DNA of 43,516 nucleotides, from contig CAUYUJ010018718.1 in NCBI GenBank assembly GCA_963575745.1, positions 153,445-196,960 of the forward strand, read 5' to 3'. Source of the DNA: Prorocentrum cordatum. Its lineage: Eukaryota; Sar; Dinophyceae; Prorocentrales; Prorocentraceae. Made by a program: the position numbers and the translations under genes. Positions 28,383 through 37,282 of this stretch are shown here, one piece after another (the first letter of the stretch is position 1; each line of letters starts with the position of its first letter). The notes beneath the pieces are model-generated. The model saw only the letters and a list, made by a program, of their open reading frames with translations, was not told the DNA's origin and did no database searches.

Positions 28383-28478
28383 GCGAAGCGTATCTACGAT
28401 GGGATCGCACCCGTGATGGAGTCGTTCATGAAAGCACAACAAGCGTTCGGCACGACGCCGAAAAAGGGCAAGACGTAG
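28383..28478 (+). CDS. Gene B, last exon
   Basis: This exon has 31 codons: AKRIYDGIAPVMESFMKAQQ and AFGTTPKKGKT, then TAG. The frame is also open upstream to an acceptor at 28267 (GTTCCTGCAG), so the exon could start there instead; the start at 28383 keeps phase with exon 9. A GGA tract follows at 28540. Confidence 0.55.
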   Translation, partial: AKRIYDGIAPVMESFMKAQQAFGTTPKKGKT

Positions 28479-28529
28479 TAGCGCCGCGCAGCGCTGGGAC
28501 GGGAGCAGGCATGTCGGAGCAATCATGAG

Positions 28530-28860
28530 GATGATGCTGATGAGGAGGAGGAGGAGGAGGAGAAGGAGGAGGATCAAGAGGAGGACCAGGAGGAGCCTCT
28601 GCAGCGAAGCTCAGATGAGCCGCCCGCGGACACGTCCGAGGGTGAGGGGGGAAGGAGGAGATAGGAGGATGATGAAGAGGAGAAGGAGGAGGATGGGGAG
28701 GAGCAACGCATGGTGACAGATCTCGAGAGGACATGTCAGCCGATATCGAGGTGCACCCGTCGGCAGGGGACTGGGCCCGTCAGCGACTGTGCACAGTGAC
28801 ATGCGAGCGACTGCGCGGCAGTCTGAAAAAAAAAAAAACAGTGACGTCGGAGAGCCGTGC
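28530..28860. other. GGA-rich tract and A13 run, no gene
   Basis: (GGA)n variants at 28540-28580 and 28650-28700, then mixed sequence with a run of 13 A at 28826-28838. The A run could mark the 3' end of an old retroelement but nothing upstream supports one. Confidence 0.5.
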
Positions 28861-28974
28861 TGCAAGGGACATGGCATGATCATGCGGTTGCTGCGCAAAT
28901 GCTGGGCGTCGGGACAATCGGAGATCAAACGGTGATGAGCAGGATCGTGCATAATGGGTTATGGCGGTTATGGC

Positions 28975-29260
28975 TTTTGAATATGATGATGACGATCGAC
29001 AACGGTGATGATGACGATGAAGACGTTGTTGATGGCGATGGCGATGGCTGTGGTAATGATGACGATGAGGATGACGATGGTGATGATGGCGATGTTGATG
29101 CTGATGATGATGATGATGATGATGCTGATGATGATGATGATGATGATGATACCACTGCGGTTATGTTGAGGATGATGGTGATGACGACGGCGGCGACGAT
29201 GGTGATGAACATGATGATGCAGGTGACTTTGGAAACCACGACGACAATGATGATGAGGTG
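28975..29260. repeat. GAT-type repeat
   Basis: GATGAT with GGT, GCT and GAC variants. No coding support. Confidence 0.85.
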
Positions 29261-29381
29261 AGGTGGGAGACAGATCGAACGGGAGGAAAGGATCAGCGGA
29301 GGGCTTGCAACACGTCTGGAGCGGGGCAGTGATGGGAGCATAGGAGGGATGGAGCAGGGGAGAAGCGTATATCGTTTGGAC

Positions 29382-29517
29382 ACACGGCGCATGACGTCAG
29401 ATTGCAGGTATGTTGCGAGCAGGCCAGCTTGCGGGATCGTCGACCGCCAACACGGCGCATGACGTCAGATTGCAGGTTTGTTGCGAGCAGGCCAGCTTGC
29501 GGGATCGTTGACCGCCA
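29382..29517. repeat. Two tandem 68-bp units with TGACGTCA
   Basis: Units 29382-29449 and 29450-29517 are identical except at two positions. Each begins ACACGGCGCATGACGTCAG and so contains the 8-bp palindrome TGACGTCA, the recognition core of CREB/ATF-type bZIP factors in other eukaryotes. They lie 300-450 bp upstream of the transposase-like gene. Confidence 0.9.
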
Positions 29518-29829
29518 TCGGATGTGCTGTGAGATGGTCCGCCCTCCCCCGTCCAAGCGTCAGCCCTCGCGTTGCGTCGCAGCTGGCGTGCCGCAGGGAC
29601 GGAACACCATCGGAGGACCATCGGAAAGGGTTGCCGATCGAGCGCTTCTGAACCGCACCTTGGTTAGCATGCGTGCGTCAGGGTGAGTGAGCAGGAGGGC
29701 CTCCCCCCACTCCCAGGAGCAGGACCTCCAATCCACGATTGGCCATCATCTTTGCACGGATCGCGAGGCCCTGCCATCGCCGCAGCTTTTCTTCAGCCCG
29801 AGGTGCATTGCCAGCCCTCATCTGTCGAC

Positions 29830-31274
29830 ATGGCGTCGGGTCGAGCAGCCGCTGAAGAATTAGCAATCGAACCTTCCCTTGGACTTGCAGATGCAAGTGT
29901 GGACAACGGCATTGGACTAAGACGGTATCTACTAGAGCAGTACAAAGCAGGAAAAGAGACAGCCGTTGGAGTCTGCACCATCGCCTGGCATGCTCACCGC
30001 GCAGGCGCCCGCGGAGTTGATGACTTGGCGCTGGATCCTTCGAGCACGCACCGGGCAGAACATCTCAGAGCAGCAGTGCAGGCCAGATCGGAAGCGTCAT
30101 TTTATTATGCATGGGTACCAATGTGGGACGCCGACACAAATACCAGACAATTGGTTAAATTCCCAGTTAACTTACCCCGCGAGCAGTTCGCTGATTCCTT
30201 CCATGCAGATCCGCGGCAATGGGATCCACAGTTTTTCCCCGAGGCAGACCTTTCCCCTGTATTCTCGACTCGCGAAGTTGTGGTGTCAAACCCAGGCAAG
30301 GCATGCCCAGTGGGGTTCTTCAGCGATGGAGTACCCCACACGAAGAAGGACTCGTTCATAGCGTTTTACTTCAGCAACGGACTCACGGGACGGCGCTTCT
30401 TGATCTGCAGTTGCAGGAAAAGTGACATGTGTCAGTGTGGCTGCAGAGGTTTCTGCACCATCGGTGCGATCCAGAGAGTTATTGCTTGGAGCTATAACGT
30501 CCTGGCAGCCGGGCAGCACCCTGAATCGAACCATCTCGGCCGACCTTTCGAGGATGAGCTGCGTTTCAACCAGAGGGGGTTTAGCTTGGCATCGGGATAT
30601 GTGGGGGCCCTCACAGAGATGAGGGCCGACCTCCTGGAGATCACGACGGCACTCGGCCTCAAGACGTCATCTAACCACCTGAACCCATGCTTTGCGTGCT
30701 CCTGCCACCGTGACGACCTTCATAATTACCCGCCCACGATTAATCGAATCAGATGGGTGGACAGGGACGCGGAGGCATATGATATCATGCTGAGGCGCAC
30801 GCTGCTCGTCAGGGACGTGCCGAGCAGAAACGTACTACGGCAGCTGATGCGGTTCATGCACTTCGATGATACAGTTGGCGGGTATGCCCTGTTCAGAGAC
30901 TTCCAGCCACTTGCCCTGCACAAGGGGTGCCGACTGATCGAGAAGGGTGCAGTTGTTGACCTTCATGACTTGCTCAGCATTGATGAGTTTCCTACGCCGT
31001 TTACTTTCTTCGACACCACAGCGCCGATGGGGCTGAACTTGGTGTGCCCCCTGCTGTCAGTTAGAGGATTCTCCCTGAGCTGCGTGCACCTCGACAGCAT
31101 GCGCGTGCTCGACCTCGGGGTGTCGCAGCACGTCATAGGACATGTTTTCAAGACGCTGGTCAACAAGAACTTTCGCAGGTCGAGGATGAAGTTTGCCCGC
31201 CATCGGCGCGCCGAGAACTTGTTCCACTTGCGCAGGATACAGGGCGCACGCATGCAAACCAACACCGTCCACGT
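29830..31274 (+). CDS. Transposase-like protein, exon 1
   Basis: The first ATG of the frame is at 29830 (MASGRAAAEELAIEPSLG); the frame is open back to TAG 29665, with GTG at 29683 lying in a donor-like GTGAGT. Notable parts: SDGVPHTKKDSFIAFYFSN, a Cys cluster ICSCRKSDMCQCGCRGFC, ALTEMRADLLEITTALG, and a second Cys cluster CFACSC. The layout (an Asp followed by Cys-rich finger, then a conserved Asp before CxxC) is that of large transposase-like proteins that are repeated in dinoflagellate genomes; this is my recollection, and a DDE triad is not proven. The frame is stopped at 31276, where a donor GTAGAT overlaps the stop; exon 2 continues in a compatible phase. Joined length 656 residues. Confidence 0.55.
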
Positions 31275-31381
31275 GTAGATAAGCAAGGCCCCGTTTAAAC
31301 TTGTCACGGTTTGATGTTTCCTTTCTTGCGTTTTGCTTAACACGGAACCCGCGCCACCGCCCCAAATCCTCCCCCCCCGAG
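31275..31381 (+). other. 107-nt intron of the transposase-like gene
   Basis: It runs from GTAGATAAGC to CCCCCCCCGAG. Splicing removes TAG 31276-31278, completes a Val codon (GT plus G) and joins the two frames. The frames differ by register, so without splicing or a frameshift the C-terminal part could not be made. Confidence 0.6.
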
Positions 31382-31907
31382 GAGGATGAAGTCTTTCTAC
31401 GCGTCCACCCAGTACTTGTACCCGAACATGAGCCAGAATAGGATCGGCAAGTTGACTCTGAAAATGTTTATTAGAGGCCGCTTAAAGGCCAAAGCAGCAG
31501 AGACCCGCCACCTTTTGCCGTTGATATCTATGCTGTGCCGCGAGAACAAAGCACTGCTCGGAACCAATGCCTTCGCGCTCACTACTGCATGCGAGTCGCT
31601 CGAGCTTGTCCAGGCCATCATGCGCCAAGAGAGGAGACAGATGAGCCCCGCAGCACTCCAGCGCATGCAGCAAGCCATGCTTAGGTTCTTGATTCTCTGG
31701 AAGAGCTGCAGGGGGAAGACCGTGTTTAAGCACCATATAGCTGTTCATTTAGTGCAGCGTGCTGCCCTGCACGGGAATCCTCGGTTTTACTGGTGTTATC
31801 CAGACGAAGGCGAGAACCGCCTGATGGCGTCCGTGGCGAAGGCCCTGCACGGGGGCCCCACGTTCTACTATAGATTCTTGCAACGTGTGCTGCCTGAGAA
31901 ATGCTAG
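31382..31907 (+). CDS. Transposase-like protein, exon 2
   Basis: This exon has about 174 codons, starting RMKSFYASTQYLYP. Near the end KHHIAVHLVQRAALHGNPRF is followed by YPDEGENRLMASVAKALH. In proteins of this kind a His-rich KHH segment and an Asp-Glu-Gly-x-Asn segment close the conserved region. The frame ends EKC then TAG. Intron removal places it directly after exon 1. Its own ATG at 31386 would give only a C-terminal fragment. Confidence 0.55.
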
Positions 31908-32139
31908 GGTTGCTATATAGTGCATCCCTGTACTATCACCTCTCTCCCCTGACCAAATCGCCCCCCCTCTCCTCCTGCATGTGCATGCGCGCTTCGCAGC
32001 TTGCAGCGACGGAGGACGCCTAGGGGGAAACGTGGAGGGTAGATGAATTGAGGGTATAGATTTAGGGGAGGGAGGAAGAGGGGGAGGAGGAGGAGGAGGA
32101 GGAGGAGGAGGAAAAGGAACACGAGGGAGAGGGATCAAC

Positions 32140-32265
32140 CATGAGCAAAGGGTCCAGCGTTTCACACATGTTTCATCACGCACTGCTGTTTCACCATGTT
32201 TCATCACGTACTGCTGTTTCACTATAAACGTTTCGTCACGTACTGTACGTTGTTTCGCACGCGGC
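32140..32265. repeat. Imperfect repeats of GTTTCATCACGYACTG
   Basis: Three to four units carrying GTTTCATCACG or GTTTCGTCACG, ACTGCTGTTTCAC and TGTTTC occur between 32155 and 32255. The 230 bp between the transposase-like gene and this block show no gene; a GGA run lies at 32084-32112. Confidence 0.75.
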
Positions 32266-32354
32266 GCACCAGATTCGATCGGATATGAAAAGGCGCTGCC
32301 GAGCTAGCCTGCGGAAGGCGCGGGGCGCGGGCCCCCTCGAGACGTCATCCCGCT

Positions 32355-32396
32355 CCCTCCTCTTCCTCCTCCTCCTCCTCCTCCTTCTCCTCCTCC

Positions 32397-32431
<35 letters not shown>

Positions 32432-32566
32432 CTCCTCCTTTCCCCTGTTTCCTGCCCCTGCTCCTCCTCCTCCTCCTCCTCCTCCTCCTCCTCCTCCTCC
32501 CCCTCCTCCTCCTCCTCCTCCTCCTCCTCCTCCTCCTCTTCCTCCTCCTCCTCCTCCCCCTCCTCC
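32355..32566. repeat. TCC tract interrupted by the LINE (5' part)
   Basis: (TCC)n with CTT and CCC variants on the + strand. A very similar (TCC)n tract resumes at 36313, straight after the LINE poly(A) tail. The simplest reading is one tract split by the insertion. Confidence 0.8.
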
Positions 32567-32567
32567 A

Positions 32568-34892
32568 GACCTACTGGGCTCGACTGCCAAGGCGGCTCGA
32601 GCTGCAGGTGAGCGGTCGTGGAAGGTGTGGCTTCTAAGGGACATAGACCAGGGCGGCGGCCGCAATGCTCACGCCTGGACGCGTCCTGTAGAGGCCTGGG
32701 TTCCCTCCACGACCCTCAGTGCTGCGGGCCAGGTGGTTTCCGATCCTCGTTCCCTTCTGCGCGCTGAAGGGGAACGTTTTCAGAAGCTATGGCTGGCCGA
32801 AACTGAACTGTTCGAGTTGATGGACCCCAAGCCCTACCAACCCCTGGAACATCTTCCCCTGGCTTCGCCTGAGTGCTTGAGGGAGAAGAGCAGGGGTTAC
32901 TCCAGGCGGTCAGCTGTGTCTGTTGACGGCTTTCACCTTCGGCATTACGCGCTGCTGTGTGACAAGGCCCTGCAAGTTGTCTCGTTGCTTTTCGCCATCA
33001 TGGAGACGATGGCCGTCTTGCCTGAGCAGCTGCGTTTAGTCATGCTGGCAATGCTGGCCAAGCCGTCTGGCGGCCTCCGCCCCATAGGCATCTTCACCTC
33101 GCCCTACAGACTCTGGGGGAGATGCAGGAGGAGGGAGGCGATGATGTGGGAGGAGGCTAACCAGCATGCTATGTTCGCTGCCTGCGGTTTCAAGTCGGCT
33201 TCGGATGTTGTCTGGCGGCAGACTACTAAGAGTGAAGCGGCCGTGCAGCTTGGCAAGTGCTCGGCGCCCCTCCTCTGGGACATGTATAAGTTCTACGAAA
33301 CCATGGGTCTTGAGGACCTTGCTACCAGATGTGATGAGTCGGATTTCCCCCAGGTTGTTTCCAGGCTCTGCATCGCGGCCTATCGGGCCCCCAGGTACTT
33401 AAACATCAGCGGTTTCATCCAGGGGCCGTTCCTGGCGATTCGTGGTGTCATTGCGGGATGCAGCATTGCCACCAGTTTTGTCAGGGCCTATTACATGAAA
33501 GCCTTTTTGAATGTCAAGCTGCATCCGTCGTCCAGCCTGGATCTTTACATTGATGACCTGGGCCTGTCTGCTCAGGGTAGTTTCCATGAAGTTTATTCGG
33601 CCATCACCGTCGGGGCTGTGGGCTTGTTCAAGGCTGTGGAGGCCGATATTAAGTGCAAGGTCGCTCCCGACAAGGCGGGCCTCGTATGCAGTCAGCGGCG
33701 TCTTGGGGAAAAACTCCTGGCCTTCTTGGGTGTCTGGGCTGGCCCTGGAGGGACCTCCTCGGCTGTCAACCTGGGGACTGATGATGCCGCTGGTCCGCCT
33801 AGGAGGGTCAAGGGCCGTCGTAGGAAAGCCAAGCAGCGCCGCTCCACCTTCGACAAGCGTGTCAACAGGATCTGCAAGCAGCGTCAGGTCCTGGGCCGTT
33901 CTGCTAAGAAGATTTTCACCAGTGGGGCTTTGGCGGGGATTAATTTTGGCTGCGAGATCCACGGAGTCAGCGACGCCGAGCTTGGTTACATTCGCCGTCA
34001 AACGGGTAAGTGTATTAGACCGTCTTGTGGCGGGCGCAGCCTCTCTTCTGCTTTGGTCTGCGAGGACGACCCCACGTACTATGGGATGGTCGCACCTATC
34101 GTTCGTTGGGGGAAGGAGGTATGGGCGGCCCAGTATCACCAGTACTTGGGGGGTATGCCTCATAAGGAGCTCAGGAGGTGTTGGTCGTCGGTATTCGAGG
34201 GTAAGCTGCAGCCCAAGACATGGCGATCTGTCGCTGGCCCGATCTCTGCCCTCTTCTTGTCTGTCAAGCGCATCGGTTGGTCCATGCCCAACTGCGCCAC
34301 TCTCGCCATGCACGACGGCACATCAGTCTCTCTCACCTTTGTCAGCCCAACCCTCTTGAAGGATATCCTCAGGCGGGCGGTGGTGAGGGACCTGGAAATG
34401 CATGTGGGAAGTAGCTTGGATGTTGGATGGGATCGGGCTTGTTGTGACATCTGCAAGAGCCAGCTGCGTTCGAAGAAATACTCTGCACTGGAGAAGGGGT
34501 CGATCAGGAACCTGTGCTGCGGTGGAGCCTGGACAGCCGACAGAGCCGCCGAGGTGGGCTACCAGCTCAGTGACGGGCAGTTGCTCTGCCCACTATGTCG
34601 TGCTCATCCAGACTCTGTGCATCACAGGCTTTACGAGTGCCCCGCGGTGGCTGAGACTCGCAGCGAGCTTATTCCTCCAGAGATCCTTGAGATTGCCCTG
34701 GGTCCGCTGTCGGAAGGGGATCGCATCCTTTTCGATCGGGGGATCTTTGAGCATCCAGAATCGTTCTGGCCAAGGGCCCTTAGCTCGGGGGGTGGGGCCA
34801 TCATGCCAGCTACTGAGGAAGAGGACTTCTCGGAGGCGCTCGCTAATGGGGACCTGCAGGGCAGTATCTATGTCGACGGGAGTTGTTTTTGA
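32568..34892 (+). CDS. LINE reverse transcriptase (ends at UGA inside RNase H)
   Basis: The frame is open from the 5' junction (STAKAARAAGERSWKVWLL) and has no initiator ATG near its start, consistent with truncation. Reverse transcriptase motifs: SVDGFHLRHY near 32925, AKPSGGLRPIGIF (33060-33095), motif A Asp in LLWDMYKFYE (codon 33279), motif B RGVIAGCSIATSF (33442-33480), and the catalytic LYIDDLG (YIDD at 33546-33557). Further on a Cys/His segment CDIC at 34443-34454 and CPLCRAHPDSVHHRLYEC resembles the fingers between RT and RNase H of LINEs. The frame ends YVDGSCF then TGA; this DGS is the first strand of RNase H, so the stop falls inside a domain. Confidence 0.85.
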   Translation, partial: DLLGSTAKAARAAGERSWKVWLLRDIDQGGGRNAHAWTRPVEAWVPSTTLSAAGQVVSDPRSLLRAEGERFQKLWLAETELFELMDPKPYQPLEHLPLASPECLREKSRGYSRRSAVSVDGFHLRHYALLCDKALQVVSLLFAIMETMAVLPEQLRLVMLAMLAKPSGGLRPIGIFTSPYRLWGRCRRREAMMWEEANQHAMFAACGFKSASDVVWRQTTKSEAAVQLGKCSAPLLWDMYKFYETMGLEDLATRCDESDFPQVVSRLCIAAYRAPRYLNISGFIQGPFLAIRGVIAGCSIATSFVRAYYMKAFLNVKLHPSSSLDLYIDDLGLSAQGSFHEVYSAITVGAVGLFKAVEADIKCKVAPDKAGLVCSQRRLGEKLLAFLGVWAGPGGTSSAVNLGTDDAAGPPRRVKGRRRKAKQRRSTFDKRVNRICKQRQVLGRSAKKIFTSGALAGINFGCEIHGVSDAELGYIRRQTGKCIRPSCGGRSLSSALVCEDDPTYYGMVAPIVRWGKEVWAAQYHQYLGGMPHKELRRCWSSVFEGKLQPKTWRSVAGPISALFLSVKRIGWSMPNCATLAMHDGTSVSLTFVSPTLLKDILRRAVVRDLEMHVGSSLDVGWDRACCDICKSQLRSKKYSALEKGSIRNLCCGGAWTADRAAEVGYQLSDGQLLCPLCRAHPDSVHHRLYECPAVAETRSELIPPEILEIALGPLSEGDRILFDRGIFEHPESFWPRALSSGGGAIMPATEEEDFSEALANGDLQGSIYVDGSCF

Positions 34893-35894
34893 CATCCCAT
34901 CTCAGAACTTTCAAGGGCGGGCTGGGGGGTTTGCATGGTCTCCCCCCAAGGCTCCCTCTTGTGCGCCCTGCATGGCCCTGTGCACCACCCGATCAGCCAG
35001 ACAGCACCAGCTGGGGAGTATTGTGCCCTCGCCATGGCCGCTCTCCATATTGTTGCCAATTCTGAGGTTTTTTTTTCTGACTGCCTTGCGGTAGCTAATC
35101 ATTTCCGCCTGCCCCCTAGCGAACGTGTTTCGTACAGGAGGCGCTATGCTGGCCAGTTTCTGTATATCAATGATGCCCCGTTCGTCCAGTCAGTGGTGAA
35201 AGTTAAAGCCCACCAGGACAAGGACGAGGTAGGCATTTCGGATGATGAGAGAATCCGTAGGTTTGGTGACGATTTTGCCGACAAAGCTGCGCAGCGCGGG
35301 GCCCGCTCTCACCCCCAACCGTCGCCCGACGAAGAAGAGCGAGTGAACCGCGCTGTCAAAATTAGTAAAGTAGTGTGCCGACTAGCGGCCAAGTTGCTCC
35401 CGATGTGGCCACGATTGAACTTGGAGGACGCTCCGCTTGTCACTCCTTGCCGCACCACCCGAGGTCCCGAGGAGCCCGTGGTCCAGCATCAGTGGCAGTG
35501 GCAACGCTCAGTGTGGAGGTGCGTTGTGCGCAGGTTAGGCTCTCGTTCCTGTGTCAAGCCGCCTGGTGGATCGTGCATCGGCGAAGCCAGCGCAGATCTG
35601 GACATCGCTGATTCTCTTTTGCACAGCGTTGTGATCCTGCCGTGCACGGATGGTTCTGATTTTTATTTCTGCCCCAAGTGCGGGGGATTTATGCATCGAG
35701 CTGTGTTTGTCAAGACTGCTTTGTCCAAGGGATGTCCTAGCGAGTTGCGCGGCCATGGCCGCACGAATTTTAACAAAGTCATGCTAGGCCGCCACCCAAG
35801 GAAGAACTTGGGTGTAGGCCGACCAGAAGAGTTGCCAGCAGGGGCGATTTCCGCCCTAGCGCCCTCGTCCTCTTTGCCCGTCCCCAACTTTTGA
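34893..35894 (+). CDS. LINE RNase H and C-terminal zinc ribbon
   Basis: It is in the same frame as the RT, directly after the UGA (HPISELSRAGWGVCM). With YVDGS before the stop it completes a type I RNase H: Glu in AGEYCALAMAAL, Asp in FFSDCLAVANHF, the KVKAHQDKDE stretch, and the last Asp in FGDDFADKAAQRG. RNase H removes RNA from RNA-DNA hybrids during reverse transcription. A ribbon FYFCPKCGGFMHR follows, as in the relics at 7.2 kb. First ATG is 34935, but starting there would lose the first strand and catalytic Asp. All four acidic residues are conserved, so loss of function rests on the UGA alone. Confidence 0.8.
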   Translation, partial: HPISELSRAGWGVCMVSPQGSLLCALHGPVHHPISQTAPAGEYCALAMAALHIVANSEVFFSDCLAVANHFRLPPSERVSYRRRYAGQFLYINDAPFVQSVVKVKAHQDKDEVGISDDERIRRFGDDFADKAAQRGARSHPQPSPDEEERVNRAVKISKVVCRLAAKLLPMWPRLNLEDAPLVTPCRTTRGPEEPVVQHQWQWQRSVWRCVVRRLGSRSCVKPPGGSCIGEASADLDIADSLLHSVVILPCTDGSDFYFCPKCGGFMHRAVFVKTALSKGCPSELRGHGRTNFNKVMLGRHPRKNLGVGRPEELPAGAISALAPSSSLPVPNF

Positions 35895-36195
35895 TTCGGA
35901 CTGTTCGAAATCATTGGTCTCAGAGCGCCTTCCCTTTTAGGGTTGTGTTTTAGTTTTGTCTCGTCCCCTCCGCGGGGGTTGAGGAGCGTCCAGCCTCCTT
36001 TTGGCGTCGTGTTTCGGCCCAACAAGGTTGCCTCGCTCTGCCATCAGCGTGGAGCGTACGCAGCAGGCTGAGATGTTTTTCCTTCTGCCCCCCCCAACGC
36101 GGGCGGGGCGAGGGGGCGCCGCTGTTTCCACGGCACTGCGGGACTGGCAGCCATTTCGGCGTGAGTCCCCCCGCAGTTGCCGTGACGTCAGCGGC

Positions 36196-36246
36196 GGGGC
36201 AGGGCTGGTGGCGTAAGTGGCATGTGGCGCCACCCAGCCCTGCCCC
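36196..36246 (+). other. LINE 3' UTR hairpin 1
   Basis: 5' arm GGGGCAGGGCTGGTGGCG (36196-36213) and 3' arm CGCCACCCAGCCCTGCCCC (36228-36246) pair over 18 bp with a single bulged C; the loop is 14 nt. It is located about 60 bases before the poly(A). Confidence 0.85.
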
Positions 36247-36248
36247 TC

Positions 36249-36277
36249 CTCTGGGGGGAGGCGCCGTCCCCCCAGAG
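36249..36277 (+). other. LINE 3' UTR hairpin 2
   Basis: Arms CTCTGGGGGGA and TCCCCCCAGAG pair perfectly over 11 bp with loop GGCGCCG. It lies 2 nt after hairpin 1 and 26 nt before the A run. In some LINE families a 3' stem-loop is what the reverse transcriptase binds to start copying. Confidence 0.85.
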
Positions 36278-36312
36278 AGTACGGCTTGGCAGTTGTTGAT
36301 GTTAAAAAAAAA

Positions 36313-36877
36313 TCCTTCTCTCTCCTCCTCCTCCTCTCCTCCTCCCTCCTCCTCCTCCTCCTCTCTCCTCCTCCTTCTCCTCCTCCCTCCTCCTCCTCTC
36401 CTGGATCCCTCCTCCTCCTCCTCCTTCTCCTCCTCCTCCTCCTCCTCTCTCCTCCTCCTCCTCCCCCCCAGACCCCCCTCCCGGTCCTTCCCCCCGACAG
36501 TATCACAGACCGCCGCCCCCCCCCTCCCCCCTGGCCCCGCCCGCCCCTCCAGCCCCCCTCCCACCCCCCCCCCCCCCCCCCCCGATCCCTCCCTGGCAAC
36601 CGCCCCCCCACCCCCCACACCCCCCCTAATCCGGCGCTCCTAATGGGGGTCCTCCCCTCCTCCTCCTCCCCCTCTTCCTTCTGAATCCCCCTCCCCCTCC
36701 TCCCGCCTAAATCCCTCCTCCTCGTCCTCCTCCCCTCCTCATCCTCCCCCTCCTCCTTCGTCCTCCTCTCTCCTCCTCCCTCCTCGCTCCTCCTCCTCCT
36801 CCTCCTCCTCCTCTTCGCCTCCTCCTCCTCCTCCTCCTCCTCCTCCTCCTCCCTCTGGCTCCCACCTCTCGATCGAG
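36313..36877. repeat. TCC/CCC-rich pyrimidine tract (3' part)
   Basis: (TCC)n on the + strand to about 36470, a C-rich middle (36470-36640, with C-runs) and (TCC)n again to 36852. Frames are Ser, Leu or Pro runs. It ends at an AG at 36876-36877. Confidence 0.85.
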
Positions 36878-36949
36878 CGGCGCCGCATCGGATCCGTTGC
36901 GCGCTGGGCGCCCATTGCCCTGTGCATGGAAAGGCACATGAGCCTCGAG
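36878..36949 (+). CDS. Short exon candidate
   Basis: The 24 codons RRRIGSVARWAPIALCMERH and MSLE lie between the end of a long pyrimidine tract (AG at 36876-36877) and a donor GAG|GTTGTT, phase 0 both ends. A possible next acceptor (CCCTCAG, 37045) would add Ala-Ser then TAG at 37052. No upstream exon can be assigned, because the LINE has inserted there. Function unknown. Confidence 0.35.
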
Positions 36950-37139
36950 GTTGTTCCTCGTCCTGCTCGATCCTCCTCCTCCTCCTCTTCCTCCTCCTCC
37001 TCCTGCCCCCTCCTCGGCGTCGTCGTGGTCGTCGACAGCCCTCAGGCCTCGTAGCCCTCCGCGCAACCTATATAGCTAGCCTGCAAATTTGATGCTCGTG
37101 GTAGCGGAGCCTGGCGCCACTCGATCGTCGCCCGTGCAA

Positions 37140-37282
37140 ATCAACGGTCTTCCGTTCAGTTGCTCGTTGGTTTTCAAGCCGCTCGTTAGGTTCCATGCCG
37201 CTCGTTGGTTTGCCAACGTCCTCGATTAAAGTGCATTGATATTTACCAAACGTCTTGATTTCGAGTATATGTCTTGATTTTT
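37140..37282. repeat. Short repeats at the broken end of the second recombinase half
   Basis: Three units of GCTCGTTGGTT/GCTCGTTAGGTT with about 19-bp spacing (37160-37215), then GTCTTGATTT at 37252 and 37271. The GTCTTGATTT units match the 20-bp repeats at 11727-11820, including the neighbouring text TTTACCAAACGTCTTGATT against TTTTTCAAACGTCTTGATT. Confidence 0.75.

Larger units (their letters stand above)
32567..36312 (+). mobile_element. LINE-type non-LTR retrotransposon, 5'-truncated
   Basis: Order: reverse transcriptase, Cys-rich segment, RNase H, zinc ribbon, 3' UTR with two hairpins, and nine A (36304-36312). No endonuclease domain and no first ORF are present, so the 5' end is missing, as is common after incomplete reverse transcription. 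The element lies inside a TCC tract, so target-site duplication cannot be recognised. The long frame is intact except for a single UGA at 34890. Two related, decayed 3' ends occur at 2374-2953 (-) and 6745-7531 (+). Confidence 0.85.

Noticed and set aside
32569-32607. Host exon TYWARLPRRLELQ between CCTCCAG and GTGAGC
   Set aside because: The signals look good, but the LINE frame is open over the same bases with typical LINE text (KAARAAGERSWKVWLL), and a single split TCC tract explains the flanks better.
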